The notes under the pieces: model-generated | What the model saw: only the letters and a program-made list of their open reading frames with translations | Database searches by the model: none | Told to the model about the DNA's origin: nothing | Position numbers and translations under genes: made by a program | Shown here: in pieces, positions 9,673 through 17,083 of the stretch | Layout: each line of letters starts with the position of its first letter | How positions within the stretch are numbered: position 1 is the stretch's first letter | NCBI RefSeq assembly: GCF_002005545.1 | Contig: NZ_LBMT01000001.1 | Span: forward strand, 312,579 to 376,578 | Reading direction: 5' to 3' | DNA from: Streptococcus mitis | GTDB taxonomy: Bacteria; Bacillota; Bacilli; Lactobacillales; Streptococcaceae | Length of the DNA: 64,000 bases

Positions 9673-10479
9673 CTATTTTTCAATGGACGCTTTAAATGCA
9701 TCCTCAATGAGTTTGTCTAATTCCCCAGACTCCTTCAACTTTTGAATGGTTTTATCGACTGCCTCTTTCAATTCCTTGCTATCTTTTTTCATGGCGACCG
9801 CGTAGGAATCATCTTGCTCTTTTTCAAAATTGAGGTCTGCGATTGCTAAATCAGGATTATTTTCCACAAATCCCTTGGCAACAGGTTCTTCAAAGATAAC
9901 GGCATCCACTTGCCCTGACTTTAAATCTGTAATTAAATTCCCATTTTTAGGCAGAGATACGAGGGAAGAATTTTTAAGCAAATCTTTCGCCATCGTTTCT
10001 TGAATCGAACCTTTCTGTGCTCCGACCTTTTTCTGCGCTAAGTCGTTGACAGACTGATAAGTGGCTAAATCAGATTTTTTGACAATGAGCTTATTTTTTG
10101 AAGTATAGTAGGAAGTTGAAAAATCGAACACCTTACTCCGTTCATCTGTCTTAGAAACACCAGATATGGCAAGATCGGCTTTTCCTGATTGAACACTAGC
10201 CAGTACATTGTCAAAACTCATGGGAGATAGTTCCAATTCGACACCTAGTTCTGTTGCGATAGCCTTGGCTAATTCGATGTCTGAACCCACAATCTGATTT
10301 TTCCCATCAACCACTTTTTGATATTCAAATGGAGCAAAATCTGGATTGAGGGCTACAACCAATTTTCCTTTGGACTTGATGGCTTCAATTCCAGCCGATT
10401 GATTGTTACTACAAGCAAATAGTAGGGGGAGCATCACTAAACCAAACATCGTCATCAACACCTTCTTCATCTTATTCAT
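9673..10479 (-). CDS. Amino-acid ABC transporter substrate-binding lipoprotein
   Basis: This 268-residue protein has a lipoprotein signal peptide with lipobox LLFAC (cysteine near residue 23). A family-3 solute-binding fold follows: [31 protein letters not shown] and the [16 protein letters not shown] stretch typical of polar amino-acid binders. It would capture an amino acid at the membrane surface for an ABC permease that is not encoded here, so it must use a permease from elsewhere. Transcription from 10520-10548 through argG and argH suggests the ligand may be arginine, citrulline or another arginine-related amino acid. The start at 10479 follows AAGGAGG; an upstream 34-codon extension is the untranslated leader. 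Confidence 0.92.
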   Translation of the reverse strand: MNKMKKVLMTMFGLVMLPLLFACSNNQSAGIEAIKSKGKLVVALNPDFAPFEYQKVVDGKNQIVGSDIELAKAIATELGVELELSPMSFDNVLASVQSGKADLAISGVSKTDERSKVFDFSTSYYTSKNKLIVKKSDLATYQSVNDLAQKKVGAQKGSIQETMAKDLLKNSSLVSLPKNGNLITDLKSGQVDAVIFEEPVAKGFVENNPDLAIADLNFEKEQDDSYAVAMKKDSKELKEAVDKTIQKLKESGELDKLIEDAFKASIEK

Positions 10480-10519
10480 AACAAAGCCTCCTTTATGTTT
10501 ATTCTTTTTGGTTGTATAA

Positions 10520-10548
10520 ATAATACTCCTATACTCATCGTTTGTCAA
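10520..10548 (-). promoter_or_regulatory. Promoter of the lipoprotein-argG-argH operon
   Basis: TTGACA (10543-10548), a 17-base spacer and TATTAT (10520-10525) on the minus strand, 41 bases before the lipoprotein start codon. Confidence 0.85.
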
Positions 10549-10552
10549 GCCT

Positions 10553-10574
10553 AAATTGAAAAATTTTTCAATTT
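10553..10574. promoter_or_regulatory. Perfect 22-bp palindrome abutting the -35 box
   Basis: AAATTGAAAAA is followed directly by its reverse complement TTTTTCAATTT. It sits four bases upstream of the -35 of the arginine operon. Its position suggests a repressor or activator site, for example for an ArgR- or CodY-type protein, but it does not fit either consensus well. Confidence 0.55.
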
Positions 10575-10579
10575 GAAAC

Positions 10580-10621
10580 AAAAAAACCTAGAAATACTAC
10601 ATAAAAATGTCATCCCTAGGC
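10580..10621 (-). terminator. Possible terminator after the ABC exporter genes
   Basis: On the minus strand CCTAG and CTAGG enclose an inner ACAT-TTTT-ATGT hairpin and are followed by seven Ts. The stem is interrupted, so confidence is low. Confidence 0.4.
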
Positions 10622-10685
10622 GTATTTATGCCATTTCTCTCTGTGAAGCATGAGTATTCAGTCAGTCAAAAGGAGCTGAATGAAC

Positions 10686-11327
10686 TCATTTCCCCTCGCC
10701 CAATTCAATGATCCGATGACATTGTTGGGCTACATAAGCATCGTGGGTCACAATAATGACTGTTTTCCCTTCTCGATTCATCTCTAAGAGAAACTTCAAG
10801 ACCAAATCTCTATTTTCAGGATCCAGCGAACCTGTCGGTTCATCGGCTAAAATCAGCTGGCTGGGTTTTAAGATGGCTCTAGCAACTGCAATTCGTTGTT
10901 GCTCCCCACCAGACAACTCGGAAACCTTTTGATGCAAAGTAGCTGACAAACCTACTCTCTCTAAAATCTCTTCCACCTTTTTGAGCTTGTCTTTCTTAGA
11001 CAATTTTACATATTTCAGCGCCAGCATGAGATTGTACTCGACCGTTTCATCATCAATCAGGGCAAAATTTTGAAACAGATAAGAGATATGTTCACGGATT
11101 ATTGTTTGTGACTTAGCAGAATTGACAGCTAGATTTATCTGACCAAAAATCTCATACCGTCCGCTATAATCATCATCTATCAAACCTAATAAATTTAACA
11201 AGGTCGACTTACCACTACCACTTTTTCCAACAATGGCTACCAAATCCCCCTGATCAATCCTGAGAGACAAGTGATCCAAAATTACTTTTCCTCCAATGGT
11301 TTTGGTAATATTTTTCAACTCAATCAT
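10686..11327 (-). CDS. ABC transporter ATP-binding protein, bacteriocin (lactococcin 972) export type
   Basis: This 213-residue protein has all ABC ATPase motifs: Walker A GKSGSGKST (about residue 33), a Q-loop in YLFQNFALID, signature LSGGEQQRIAVARAIL (about 138), Walker B LILADEPTGSLD and the H-loop VIIVTHD. The short MacB-like type and pairing with the 702-residue membrane protein match the putative lactococcin-972-group exporter family. Its start codon overlaps the membrane-protein stop by 4 bases (ATGA), so translation is coupled. It probably powers export of, or immunity against, a peptide in the envelope. It is the last gene of the minus-strand operon that begins at 14464. Confidence 0.9.
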   Translation of the reverse strand: MIELKNITKTIGGKVILDHLSLRIDQGDLVAIVGKSGSGKSTLLNLLGLIDDDYSGRYEIFGQINLAVNSAKSQTIIREHISYLFQNFALIDDETVEYNLMLALKYVKLSKKDKLKKVEEILERVGLSATLHQKVSELSGGEQQRIAVARAILKPSQLILADEPTGSLDPENRDLVLKFLLEMNREGKTVIIVTHDAYVAQQCHRIIELGEGK

Positions 11328-13432
11328 AAGATGCCCCCTTTCAATAATTCTACTAGACTTCTTTTCTCCATCCTAGAAGCCAAGGCTAGCACAAATAGTA
11401 TATCCAAACATGTAAAGCCTGCAAACAGCAGGAGTGGCAAGAGCGCATGGGCAAAGAAAATCAAGACTAGAAGAGGAAGACTATAGCCCAGCAAGAGCAG
11501 AACTAAGAGAGCTCTGTAGCGATCGACCAGTTTCCACCCCATAAACTTCTTGGTAATGATATCCCTGCGCTTCAACAAGAAAGTAGTAACGAGTAAAAAG
11601 TAGGAGACAATCATACTGAGAAGAGCAAATAAGGCAAAAAGAACGTTAAAATTACGAACAGAATCCCGATAGGTATCAACCATCCCCTCTTGAATTGCTT
11701 GAATCGATGAAAATTTTAAATAGCTACCATCAGATAAGTTATCGACTAACTCTGTAATCACTTTTTGATTTTGTTCTGTATTTTCAATTTTCATCGGGTT
11801 GTTTAAACCTGTCGTTGACAAGTGAGTCTTTTCTTCCCACATCATGTCTTGATCATTTACCAGACTAATGATTGGATTGTGGAGATTTTCCTTTCGCTCA
11901 TTGTTATAAGGGAAGAAAGACCAATCTCCTTCATAGTAGGCAATTTCTACATCCATATCTTCTATCCTTTGCTTTTGCTGATCTTCATACCTCAGAGAAA
12001 GATAGGCGATGGATTTTCCCAAGAACTGATTCTTGCCTTCTTGTCCTTTGTCACTGGCTGGCAACAAAATCACCTTTTTAGTGCCGGTATCTGGTAACTT
12101 GAATCCCTTGCTCTTTAGAAAATTGCTATTAGCATAGTAAACATCTACCTTATCAGGCAGTTGGTAGTTCTGTACTTGTTCAGCTTTGATGACTGGTTTG
12201 ATAGGAAGACTCGTACTTCGCACATAGTTTACTTGTGTTTTTGCTAGCAAGTCTTGATAAAATTGGTAGAAATAATCTGTAGATTTCCCTGAACCTGCTA
12301 GCTCTTCTTGCCACAGGTTATCATTGAGTTTGAAGGTTTCTAAGGTCAGGTAATTTCCTTGGCTTACCCACTGTTGCTGATAAGCAAGTTCTTTGTTTTC
12401 TTGTTCTAAACTTCTGCCCACCCCAATCAGTAAGGCCGTCAGTAAAATAGTTGTCCCTATTTTCATCACATAATTGAAGATAAGACCAAGTTTGACAGAT
12501 GAAAAACCTTTCAACATGGAGCTGACTGTCATTTTCTGAATCATCAGGTAGGTCAGCCAACTGATGAACAAATACAACTGTAAAAGCAGAAATTGGGATA
12601 AGAGTAAACTTGGGAACAGAAGTTTTGGTCTGTAGTCCAGCACTAAAAATAGTCCCAAGTCAATGATAAGACTTCCACCCAAGAGAAGATAAAAATTAGT
12701 CTTTACAAAACCAGCTAAAATCGCCCTGCTTTGGAAACCAAGTAACTTTTGAACCCCCACTCGTTTCATCTCCATCATCGGCTGATACACTGTCATTAAA
12801 ATCACAAGCAAGATTGCCAAGATAAAGATAATGATAGATAGTAACAAAGCTTGATTTAGCACTCCAACCTGACTTCGGTAAGTGGGTTCTAATAAAATCG
12901 TCTTATCTATCTGGAAAAAATCACTCCACTTTTGTAGAATGGTATCGCGATCTATCTCTTTGCTGGAGGTAATCATGTAGCGCCCATTTACAGTATGGGA
13001 TTTATCCTCAATATAGGATTGGAAGGTCTGGAGTCGAATGAGTTTCACCTTTAAAAAGGTGGGAATGGTTCCTAGATTATTGGGAAGGTCCTGGTTGCTG
13101 TAGACTCCCTTCTCATTCTTTGAAAAATCAAGAGAAGTCAGACCGAACTCCTGATAGGGGAAGGTTGCCTTATCAAAAACACCAGCCTTGACTGCCTCAT
13201 CTCCATTATCTACTTTGATAATAGAGACCTTGTCTTGGCTTGCAACCTCTTCAAAAAACTGGAGAATAGTTTCTGTCGGTTTAGTGACATCTTTCAAGTA
13301 CAAGTCAAATGAATAAGTTGTCTTGCCCATCTCCTGAATCCGCACTATTTCTCGTGTAATATTTACATTCAGGACAAAAAATGTAGTACACAGCAAGAGC
13401 AGGAGCATACAAAGATGACTGATTTTTTTCAT
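11324..13432 (-). CDS. Bacteriocin-associated integral membrane protein (DUF1430/immunity type)
   Basis: This 702-residue protein has an N-terminal membrane helix (residues 5-25), an extracytoplasmic domain of about 170 residues, and a block of helices at about 190-330. A second extracytoplasmic domain spans about 340-580, and three or four C-terminal helices (about 590-690) follow. This matches the seven-helix bacteriocin-associated membrane proteins that pair with the lactococcin-972-type ATPase, as permease or immunity partner. There are FtsX/MacB-like features in the C-terminal helices. Translational coupling with the ATPase gene supports one complex. A charged pattern MEKRSLVELLKGGIL closes the protein. 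No lactococcin-972-like precursor is found in the operon, so the transported peptide is unknown. Confidence 0.85.
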   Translation of the reverse strand: MKKISHLCMLLLLLCTTFFVLNVNITREIVRIQEMGKTTYSFDLYLKDVTKPTETILQFFEEVASQDKVSIIKVDNGDEAVKAGVFDKATFPYQEFGLTSLDFSKNEKGVYSNQDLPNNLGTIPTFLKVKLIRLQTFQSYIEDKSHTVNGRYMITSSKEIDRDTILQKWSDFFQIDKTILLEPTYRSQVGVLNQALLLSIIIFILAILLVILMTVYQPMMEMKRVGVQKLLGFQSRAILAGFVKTNFYLLLGGSLIIDLGLFLVLDYRPKLLFPSLLLSQFLLLQLYLFISWLTYLMIQKMTVSSMLKGFSSVKLGLIFNYVMKIGTTILLTALLIGVGRSLEQENKELAYQQQWVSQGNYLTLETFKLNDNLWQEELAGSGKSTDYFYQFYQDLLAKTQVNYVRSTSLPIKPVIKAEQVQNYQLPDKVDVYYANSNFLKSKGFKLPDTGTKKVILLPASDKGQEGKNQFLGKSIAYLSLRYEDQQKQRIEDMDVEIAYYEGDWSFFPYNNERKENLHNPIISLVNDQDMMWEEKTHLSTTGLNNPMKIENTEQNQKVITELVDNLSDGSYLKFSSIQAIQEGMVDTYRDSVRNFNVLFALFALLSMIVSYFLLVTTFLLKRRDIITKKFMGWKLVDRYRALLVLLLLGYSLPLLVLIFFAHALLPLLLFAGFTCLDILFVLALASRMEKRSLVELLKGGIL

Positions 13433-13481
13433 AGAGATACCTCCCGTGGAGAGACGAAAGCGAGATAGGTGCAGGTACTTT

Positions 13482-13637
13482 TTATTTTTTACTAAATTTT
13501 AAATAGGTGTAAATAAATCCTGCACTTATAGCCAGAGTTGTCCACCATTTAAAATCAATATGTAAAAGTGAAAAGATTACAAAACTGATGATTAGCGAGG
13601 CTAAAATATAAACAATGATTAAAATTTTATTTTTCAT
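13482..13637 (-). CDS. Small membrane protein (51 residues), unknown function
   Basis: This short gene encodes 51 residues starting MKNKILIIVYILASL and ending YLKFSKK. Two hydrophobic segments (about residues 4-26 and 31-46) predict two membrane helices with a basic C-terminus. AGAAAGG lies eight bases before the ATG. It sits between the 195-residue gene and the bacteriocin-associated membrane protein, all in the same direction, so it is likely part of that operon. I do not recognise a family. It could be an immunity or accessory peptide of the exporter; this is inferred only from position. Confidence 0.65.
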   Translation of the reverse strand: MKNKILIIVYILASLIISFVIFSLLHIDFKWWTTLAISAGFIYTYLKFSKK

Positions 13638-13717
13638 AGGAATTGCCTTTCTAAAGGGATTCTAGTGTTTAGAGCTTATTTGTAAAGTTTACAATAAACA
13701 ACTAGGGCAATCGTATA

Positions 13718-14305
13718 TCAGAATGTTCTTTTATCTGTCAATAATCCGAGAAAATCTTGTCGTTTCAAGTCGGAGAAATGTTTGGTAGAAAGACTTCCTT
13801 TTTGAAGTCCATCATCTCTAACCTGCAAATAATAGCTATGTTGGCTTGTTTTAATTGTCAAAAAATCGCCAAATACAAAAACTCTTTTCCAGTTGCGAAT
13901 CTCAAATTCTTTCATCTCTGATTTTGGAATGCGGATAAGTCTTTGTCTCAAATCATGATGATGCTCACTTGTGAAAGTCATCCCATTTCCAAGATTTCTT
14001 ATCAGTAGTTCATCCGGGGTCACCATCACCAGCGCTATTTTAGTTAAGAAAATTTCAACTGTTGGTGGTAAAATCGCTAGATTAAACCAGGGATGTAGGT
14101 AGCGATACGCTAAGAAATAATGAGGCTCCTCACCCAATCCTAGTTGTTTATATAAGGTCTTGACCTCACTGTCTAATCTCACTTCAAAAGACACATCCGA
14201 ATGCTCTTCTTCCTTCTTCTGATTAAAATAACGCATCCAGACTAGGAAACCGATAAAGACTAGGACAAATATTCCTGATAAAAGATATTTTAAATTGTAG
14301 TTCAT
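13718..14305 (-). CDS. Membrane-anchored protein of unknown function, possible PH-like domain
   Basis: This 195-residue protein has an N-terminal membrane helix (about residues 7-25, LKYLLSGIFVLVFIGFLVW), a basic/acidic linker (NQKKEEEH) and a soluble domain of about 160 residues. Alternating strands in that domain (LIRIPKSEMKEFEIRNWKRVFVF, FLTIKTSQHSYYLQV) resemble a bacterial PH-like fold, though I cannot confirm a family. I chose the ATG at 14305 because AGGAGG lies seven bases before it; a GTG one codon earlier is also possible. It belongs to the operon 14464-10686 with the exporter genes and may be a partner of them. Confidence 0.72.
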   Translation of the reverse strand: MNYNLKYLLSGIFVLVFIGFLVWMRYFNQKKEEEHSDVSFEVRLDSEVKTLYKQLGLGEEPHYFLAYRYLHPWFNLAILPPTVEIFLTKIALVMVTPDELLIRNLGNGMTFTSEHHHDLRQRLIRIPKSEMKEFEIRNWKRVFVFGDFLTIKTSQHSYYLQVRDDGLQKGSLSTKHFSDLKRQDFLGLLTDKRTF

Positions 14306-14350
14306 CACTTAACCTCCTGATTCACTACTCCGCCTAAAGCAGAGGCTTAT

Positions 14351-14464
14351 CTATTTTGAAAATAGTTCCATAACAACTTTAAATAAGACGGGTGTCATTA
14401 AAATTAGGATAATTCCTATCACAAATATCATGACTACTCGAAAAAGTTCCTTATTTTTAAACAT
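14351..14464 (-). CDS. 37-residue single-helix membrane peptide
   Basis: This very short gene starts MFKNKELFRVVMIF and ends VVMELFSK. A single hydrophobic core (about residues 9-30) is flanked by charged ends. AAGGGGTGG stands six bases before the ATG, a strong ribosome-binding site, so I regard it as real. It is the first gene of the minus-strand exporter operon, divergent from rgg copy 2. Its shape would suit a leaderless bacteriocin, a small toxin or an accessory membrane peptide. There is no Gly-Gly leader or other sign to choose between these. Confidence 0.6.
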   Translation of the reverse strand: MFKNKELFRVVMIFVIGIILILMTPVLFKVVMELFSK

Positions 14465-14545
14465 TTTTCCACCCCTTTTCTAGCTACATCATAGTACTCA
14501 TTAACCCCATATTAAAATTACACCAAACTTATTTTAGCTTTCTTT

Positions 14546-14573
14546 TTTACTTTTTATATTACTATGATACAAT
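14546..14573 (+). promoter_or_regulatory. Promoter of rgg copy 2
   Basis: TTTACT (14546-14551), 16 bases, TACAAT (14568-14573), identical in layout to copy 1. TTTTTCACGAA recurs at 14605-14615 just before the ribosome-binding site. Confidence 0.6.
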
Positions 14574-14627
14574 ATTTTTAATAGGATTTTATTATTTGTT
14601 AACTTTTTTCACGAAAAGGAGAAAATC

Positions 14628-15491
14628 ATGCGTTATGATTTCGGAAAGGTCTATAAAGAAATACGTGAGTCAAAAGGCTTGACCCAAGAAGAGGTCTGTG
14701 GAAATGTCCTCTCAAGAACCAGCCTATCAAAGATTGAAAGTGGCAAGGCAACTCCCAAATATGAAAATATGGAGTTTCTTCTCCGGCAAATCAATATGAG
14801 TTTTGAAGAGTTTGACTATATCTGCCACCTCTATCAACCGAGCCAACGGACAGAAATCATGCAAAGTTATCTCAATATGACTTCCATCATTGGTAGTAGT
14901 AGCCTAGTTTATTTTTTTGAAACATGCCAAGACTATCTCAAGACCCACCACGACCTGCCTATAGAAGAAATAAGGGATATGCTGGAAATTGTCATCCATA
15001 TCCGTCAACATGGTACAGAGCAACTGTCAAACCAAGTGAAACAGACTGTCACAAAACTTTGGGAAAAAATTGAAAAACAAGATACATGGTATGAAAATGA
15101 CCTAAAAATCCTCAATACCATCCTTTTCAGCTTTCCCATTGATCACCTCCATCTCATTACTGGAAAAATCCTGCAACGCTTGGAAGTCTATAAAAACTAC
15201 CAACATTTATATGACTTACGAATGGCAATCCTATTCAATCTGTCCACTATTTATTTATACAATCAAGACAAAAACATGTGTCAACAAATCTGCTATACTT
15301 TACTAGAGGACGCTAAGAACAAGAAAAGCTACGATAGGCTTGCTATCTGCTATGTCCGTATCGGAATTTGTAGGGATGATGCTAAATCTATCCAAAAAGG
15401 TTTCACACTTCTAGAGCTGACCGAGGAAACTTCCATTCTAGCCTTTCTCAAAAAAGAAGTGGAGACCTATTATCAACCGAAAGAAATATAA
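14628..15491 (+). CDS. Rgg/MutR-family transcriptional regulator, copy 2
   Basis: This 287-residue paralogue of the protein at 5885-6748 has the same helix-turn-helix (GLTQEEVC, SRTSLSKIESG, about residues 16-50) and helical C-terminal domain. Differences cluster at about residues 80-125 (SSSLVYFFET here) and in the last 15 residues. It is divergent from the 37-residue/195-residue/51-residue/exporter operon, which it probably controls. It is convergent with the LysM gene, sharing one bidirectional terminator. No adjacent short pheromone gene was found on either strand. Whether the two copies answer to the same signal cannot be told from sequence; the diverged middle region is the place to look. 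Confidence 0.88.
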   Translation: MRYDFGKVYKEIRESKGLTQEEVCGNVLSRTSLSKIESGKATPKYENMEFLLRQINMSFEEFDYICHLYQPSQRTEIMQSYLNMTSIIGSSSLVYFFETCQDYLKTHHDLPIEEIRDMLEIVIHIRQHGTEQLSNQVKQTVTKLWEKIEKQDTWYENDLKILNTILFSFPIDHLHLITGKILQRLEVYKNYQHLYDLRMAILFNLSTIYLYNQDKNMCQQICYTLLEDAKNKKSYDRLAICYVRIGICRDDAKSIQKGFTLLELTEETSILAFLKKEVETYYQPKEI

Positions 15492-15519
15492 AAAGTCGAG
15501 GGATTTCCTCGACCTTTTC
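15491..15519. terminator. Bidirectional terminator between rgg copy 2 and the LysM gene
   Basis: GTCGAGG (15496-15502) pairs with CCTCGAC (15508-15514), with AAAAA on one side and TTTT on the other. Confidence 0.85.
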
Positions 15520-15541
15520 ATATTATTCTGTTCGTTATTTC

Positions 15542-16162
15542 TTAATACCAGCCGTTATTAAGCCAGAAGTTTTTAGCGGCTGTCCATGAACCGTAACGTC
15601 CTGCAACGTAGGCATCTGCTACACGTTCTTGGTTTTCAGCTGAGTAGTCACCGTTCAAGTATGAATCTGTCAATTGGTAACGTCCGATATAACGTCCGTT
15701 TGTAGCTGTGTAGCTACCGCCTGATTCTTTTTGAGCGATCCATTCTTTGGCTTCTGCTTCAGATCCGCTTACAGATGAAGCAACTGTTTCTTCTGCTACT
15801 GTTTCGCTTACTACTGGAGCTTCTTCTGCTACTTCTGTAGTTTCTGTCACTGTAGCTGAAACAGCCTCGTCTTGGGCTGCTGGAGCTTCATAAGTCGTTG
15901 AAGCTGGGGCTACTGGCGCTGCTGGACCGTCGATAACCAACTCTTGACCAACATAAATCATATGGATGTTGTCAATGTGGTTGTTTTCTGCCAATTTCTC
16001 AACAGTTGTGTTGTGAGTTTCAGCAATTTCTGAAAGTGTATCACCTTCTTTAACAGTGTAAGTTGATGATTCTTGAGCAGATACAAATGATGGAGCAAAT
16101 ACTGCAAACAAGGCAGCTACTCCTGCAAGAGTTGTTTTAATCTTTTTAGTTGTTGATTTCAT
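15542..16162 (-). CDS. Secreted LysM-domain cell-wall protein
   Basis: This 206-residue protein has a signal peptide (about residues 1-29, cleavage after SFVSA) and one LysM domain (about 33-77, YTVKEGDTLSEIAETHN) that binds peptidoglycan. An Ala/Pro/Val/Glu linker follows to about 137. The C-terminal domain with KEWIAQKESGGSYTATNGRY and WTAAKNFWLNNGWY resembles transglycosylase or aggregation-factor ends. It probably acts at the cell wall as a muralytic or structural protein. In pneumococcus the equivalent gene is, from memory, in the WalRK (VicRK) regulon, and a near-match to the WalR site lies in its promoter. Its last codons are duplicated as a stub at 6800-6883. Confidence 0.88.
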   Translation of the reverse strand: MKSTTKKIKTTLAGVAALFAVFAPSFVSAQESSTYTVKEGDTLSEIAETHNTTVEKLAENNHIDNIHMIYVGQELVIDGPAAPVAPASTTYEAPAAQDEAVSATVTETTEVAEEAPVVSETVAEETVASSVSGSEAEAKEWIAQKESGGSYTATNGRYIGRYQLTDSYLNGDYSAENQERVADAYVAGRYGSWTAAKNFWLNNGWY

Positions 16163-16193
16163 ATTTGAAAATTCTCCTTCTTTCTATACTTCT

Positions 16194-16226
16194 ATCATAC
16201 CCTTTAAATATTACTGTTTCTTGACA
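16194..16226 (-). promoter_or_regulatory. LysM gene promoter with WalR-like site
   Basis: The minus strand has a -10 TATGAT (16194-16199). Upstream, TGTCAA and AGTAAT are separated by five bases (16210-16226), one base off the WalR direct repeat TGTNAN-N5-TGTNAN. No good -35 is seen, which fits activation. Confidence 0.45.
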
Positions 16227-16367
16227 CTTTTATGTAGAAATATTACAAAATTATTTTTTATTTCCCTAAATAATGTGTTTTTTGTCATAAAAGATACTAT
16301 TTTTATGCTATTTGAGGTATTAGAAAGGTTTTCATCCGCAATTAAAGCCAAGACCTTTATTCTTTGA

Positions 16368-16373
16368 TATAAT
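16368..16373 (+). promoter_or_regulatory. Extended -10 promoter of the serine dehydratase operon
   Basis: TTTGATATAAT contains TG one base before TATAAT, 30 bases upstream of the start codon. GGGGAAA precedes the ATG. Confidence 0.65.
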
Positions 16374-16403
16374 AGAGATAAGAATTTTTATAAGGGGAAA
16401 CTG

Positions 16404-17075
16404 ATGAAATCACTTCGTTTTCAATCTGTCTTTGATATCATCGGACCAGTTATGATTGGCCCATCTAGTAGCCATACCGCTGGTGCTGTTCGTATTGGGA
16501 AGATTGTCTCTTCCATTTTTGATGATACTCCGACAGAAGTCGAATTCCAACTATTTAACTCATTTGCCAAGACCTATCGTGGCCACGGGACAGACCTAGC
16601 CCTTGTTGCAGGTATTTTGGGCATGGATACAGATGATCCTGAAATCCCAAATAGTCTGGAGATTGCCCACAAGCGCGGTATTAAGATTGTCTGGACTATT
16701 CAGAAAGACAGCAATGCTCCTCACCCTAATACCACTAAAATTACCGTCAAAAATGCCCATAAAACCATTAGCGTGACTGGTATTTCTATCGGTGGAGGAA
16801 ATATTCAGGTAACCGAACTCAATGGCTTTGCCGTCTCTCTCAATATGAATACACCGACTATCATCATTGTTCATCAAGATATTCCAGGTATGATTGCCCT
16901 CGTAACAGAGGCTCTTTCACGCTATGGTATCAATATCGCCCAGATGAATGTTACTCGTGAAAAAGCTGGTGAAAAAGCTATTATGATTATCGAAGTTGAC
17001 AGTCGCAACTGTGATGAGGCCATCGAAGAAATTCGAAAAATCCCTCATCTCCACAATGTCAATTTCTTTAAATAG
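16404..17075 (+). CDS. sdaAB: L-serine dehydratase, iron-sulfur dependent, beta subunit
   Basis: This 223-residue subunit carries the family motif GPSSSHTAGAVRIG near residue 18. A C-terminal ACT domain (about residues 148-220, TIIIVHQDIPGMIALVTEAL) probably senses serine. With the alpha subunit encoded eight bases downstream it converts L-serine to pyruvate and ammonia in the cytoplasm. The two-gene split form is normal in Firmicutes. Start codon context has a GGGG ribosome-binding site. Both genes share the promoter at 16368. Confidence 0.95.
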   Translation: MKSLRFQSVFDIIGPVMIGPSSSHTAGAVRIGKIVSSIFDDTPTEVEFQLFNSFAKTYRGHGTDLALVAGILGMDTDDPEIPNSLEIAHKRGIKIVWTIQKDSNAPHPNTTKITVKNAHKTISVTGISIGGGNIQVTELNGFAVSLNMNTPTIIIVHQDIPGMIALVTEALSRYGINIAQMNVTREKAGEKAIMIIEVDSRNCDEAIEEIRKIPHLHNVNFFK

Positions 17076-17083
17076 GAGGAAGC

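Larger units (their letters stand above)
14538..15575 (+). repeat. Copy 2 of the 1.04-kb duplicated segment
   Basis: This is the direct repeat of 5795-6833. One run of 98 identical bases (copy 1: 6393-6490) falls in the 3' half of rgg, while the middle of the gene is more diverged. This is the parental-looking copy, because the LysM gene at its right edge is intact. Confidence 0.9.

Noticed and set aside
13433-14350. A lactococcin-972-like bacteriocin precursor near the exporter
   Set aside because: Minus-strand reading of the gaps gave only the 51-residue membrane protein and short AT-rich stretches without a signal peptide or the family pattern.
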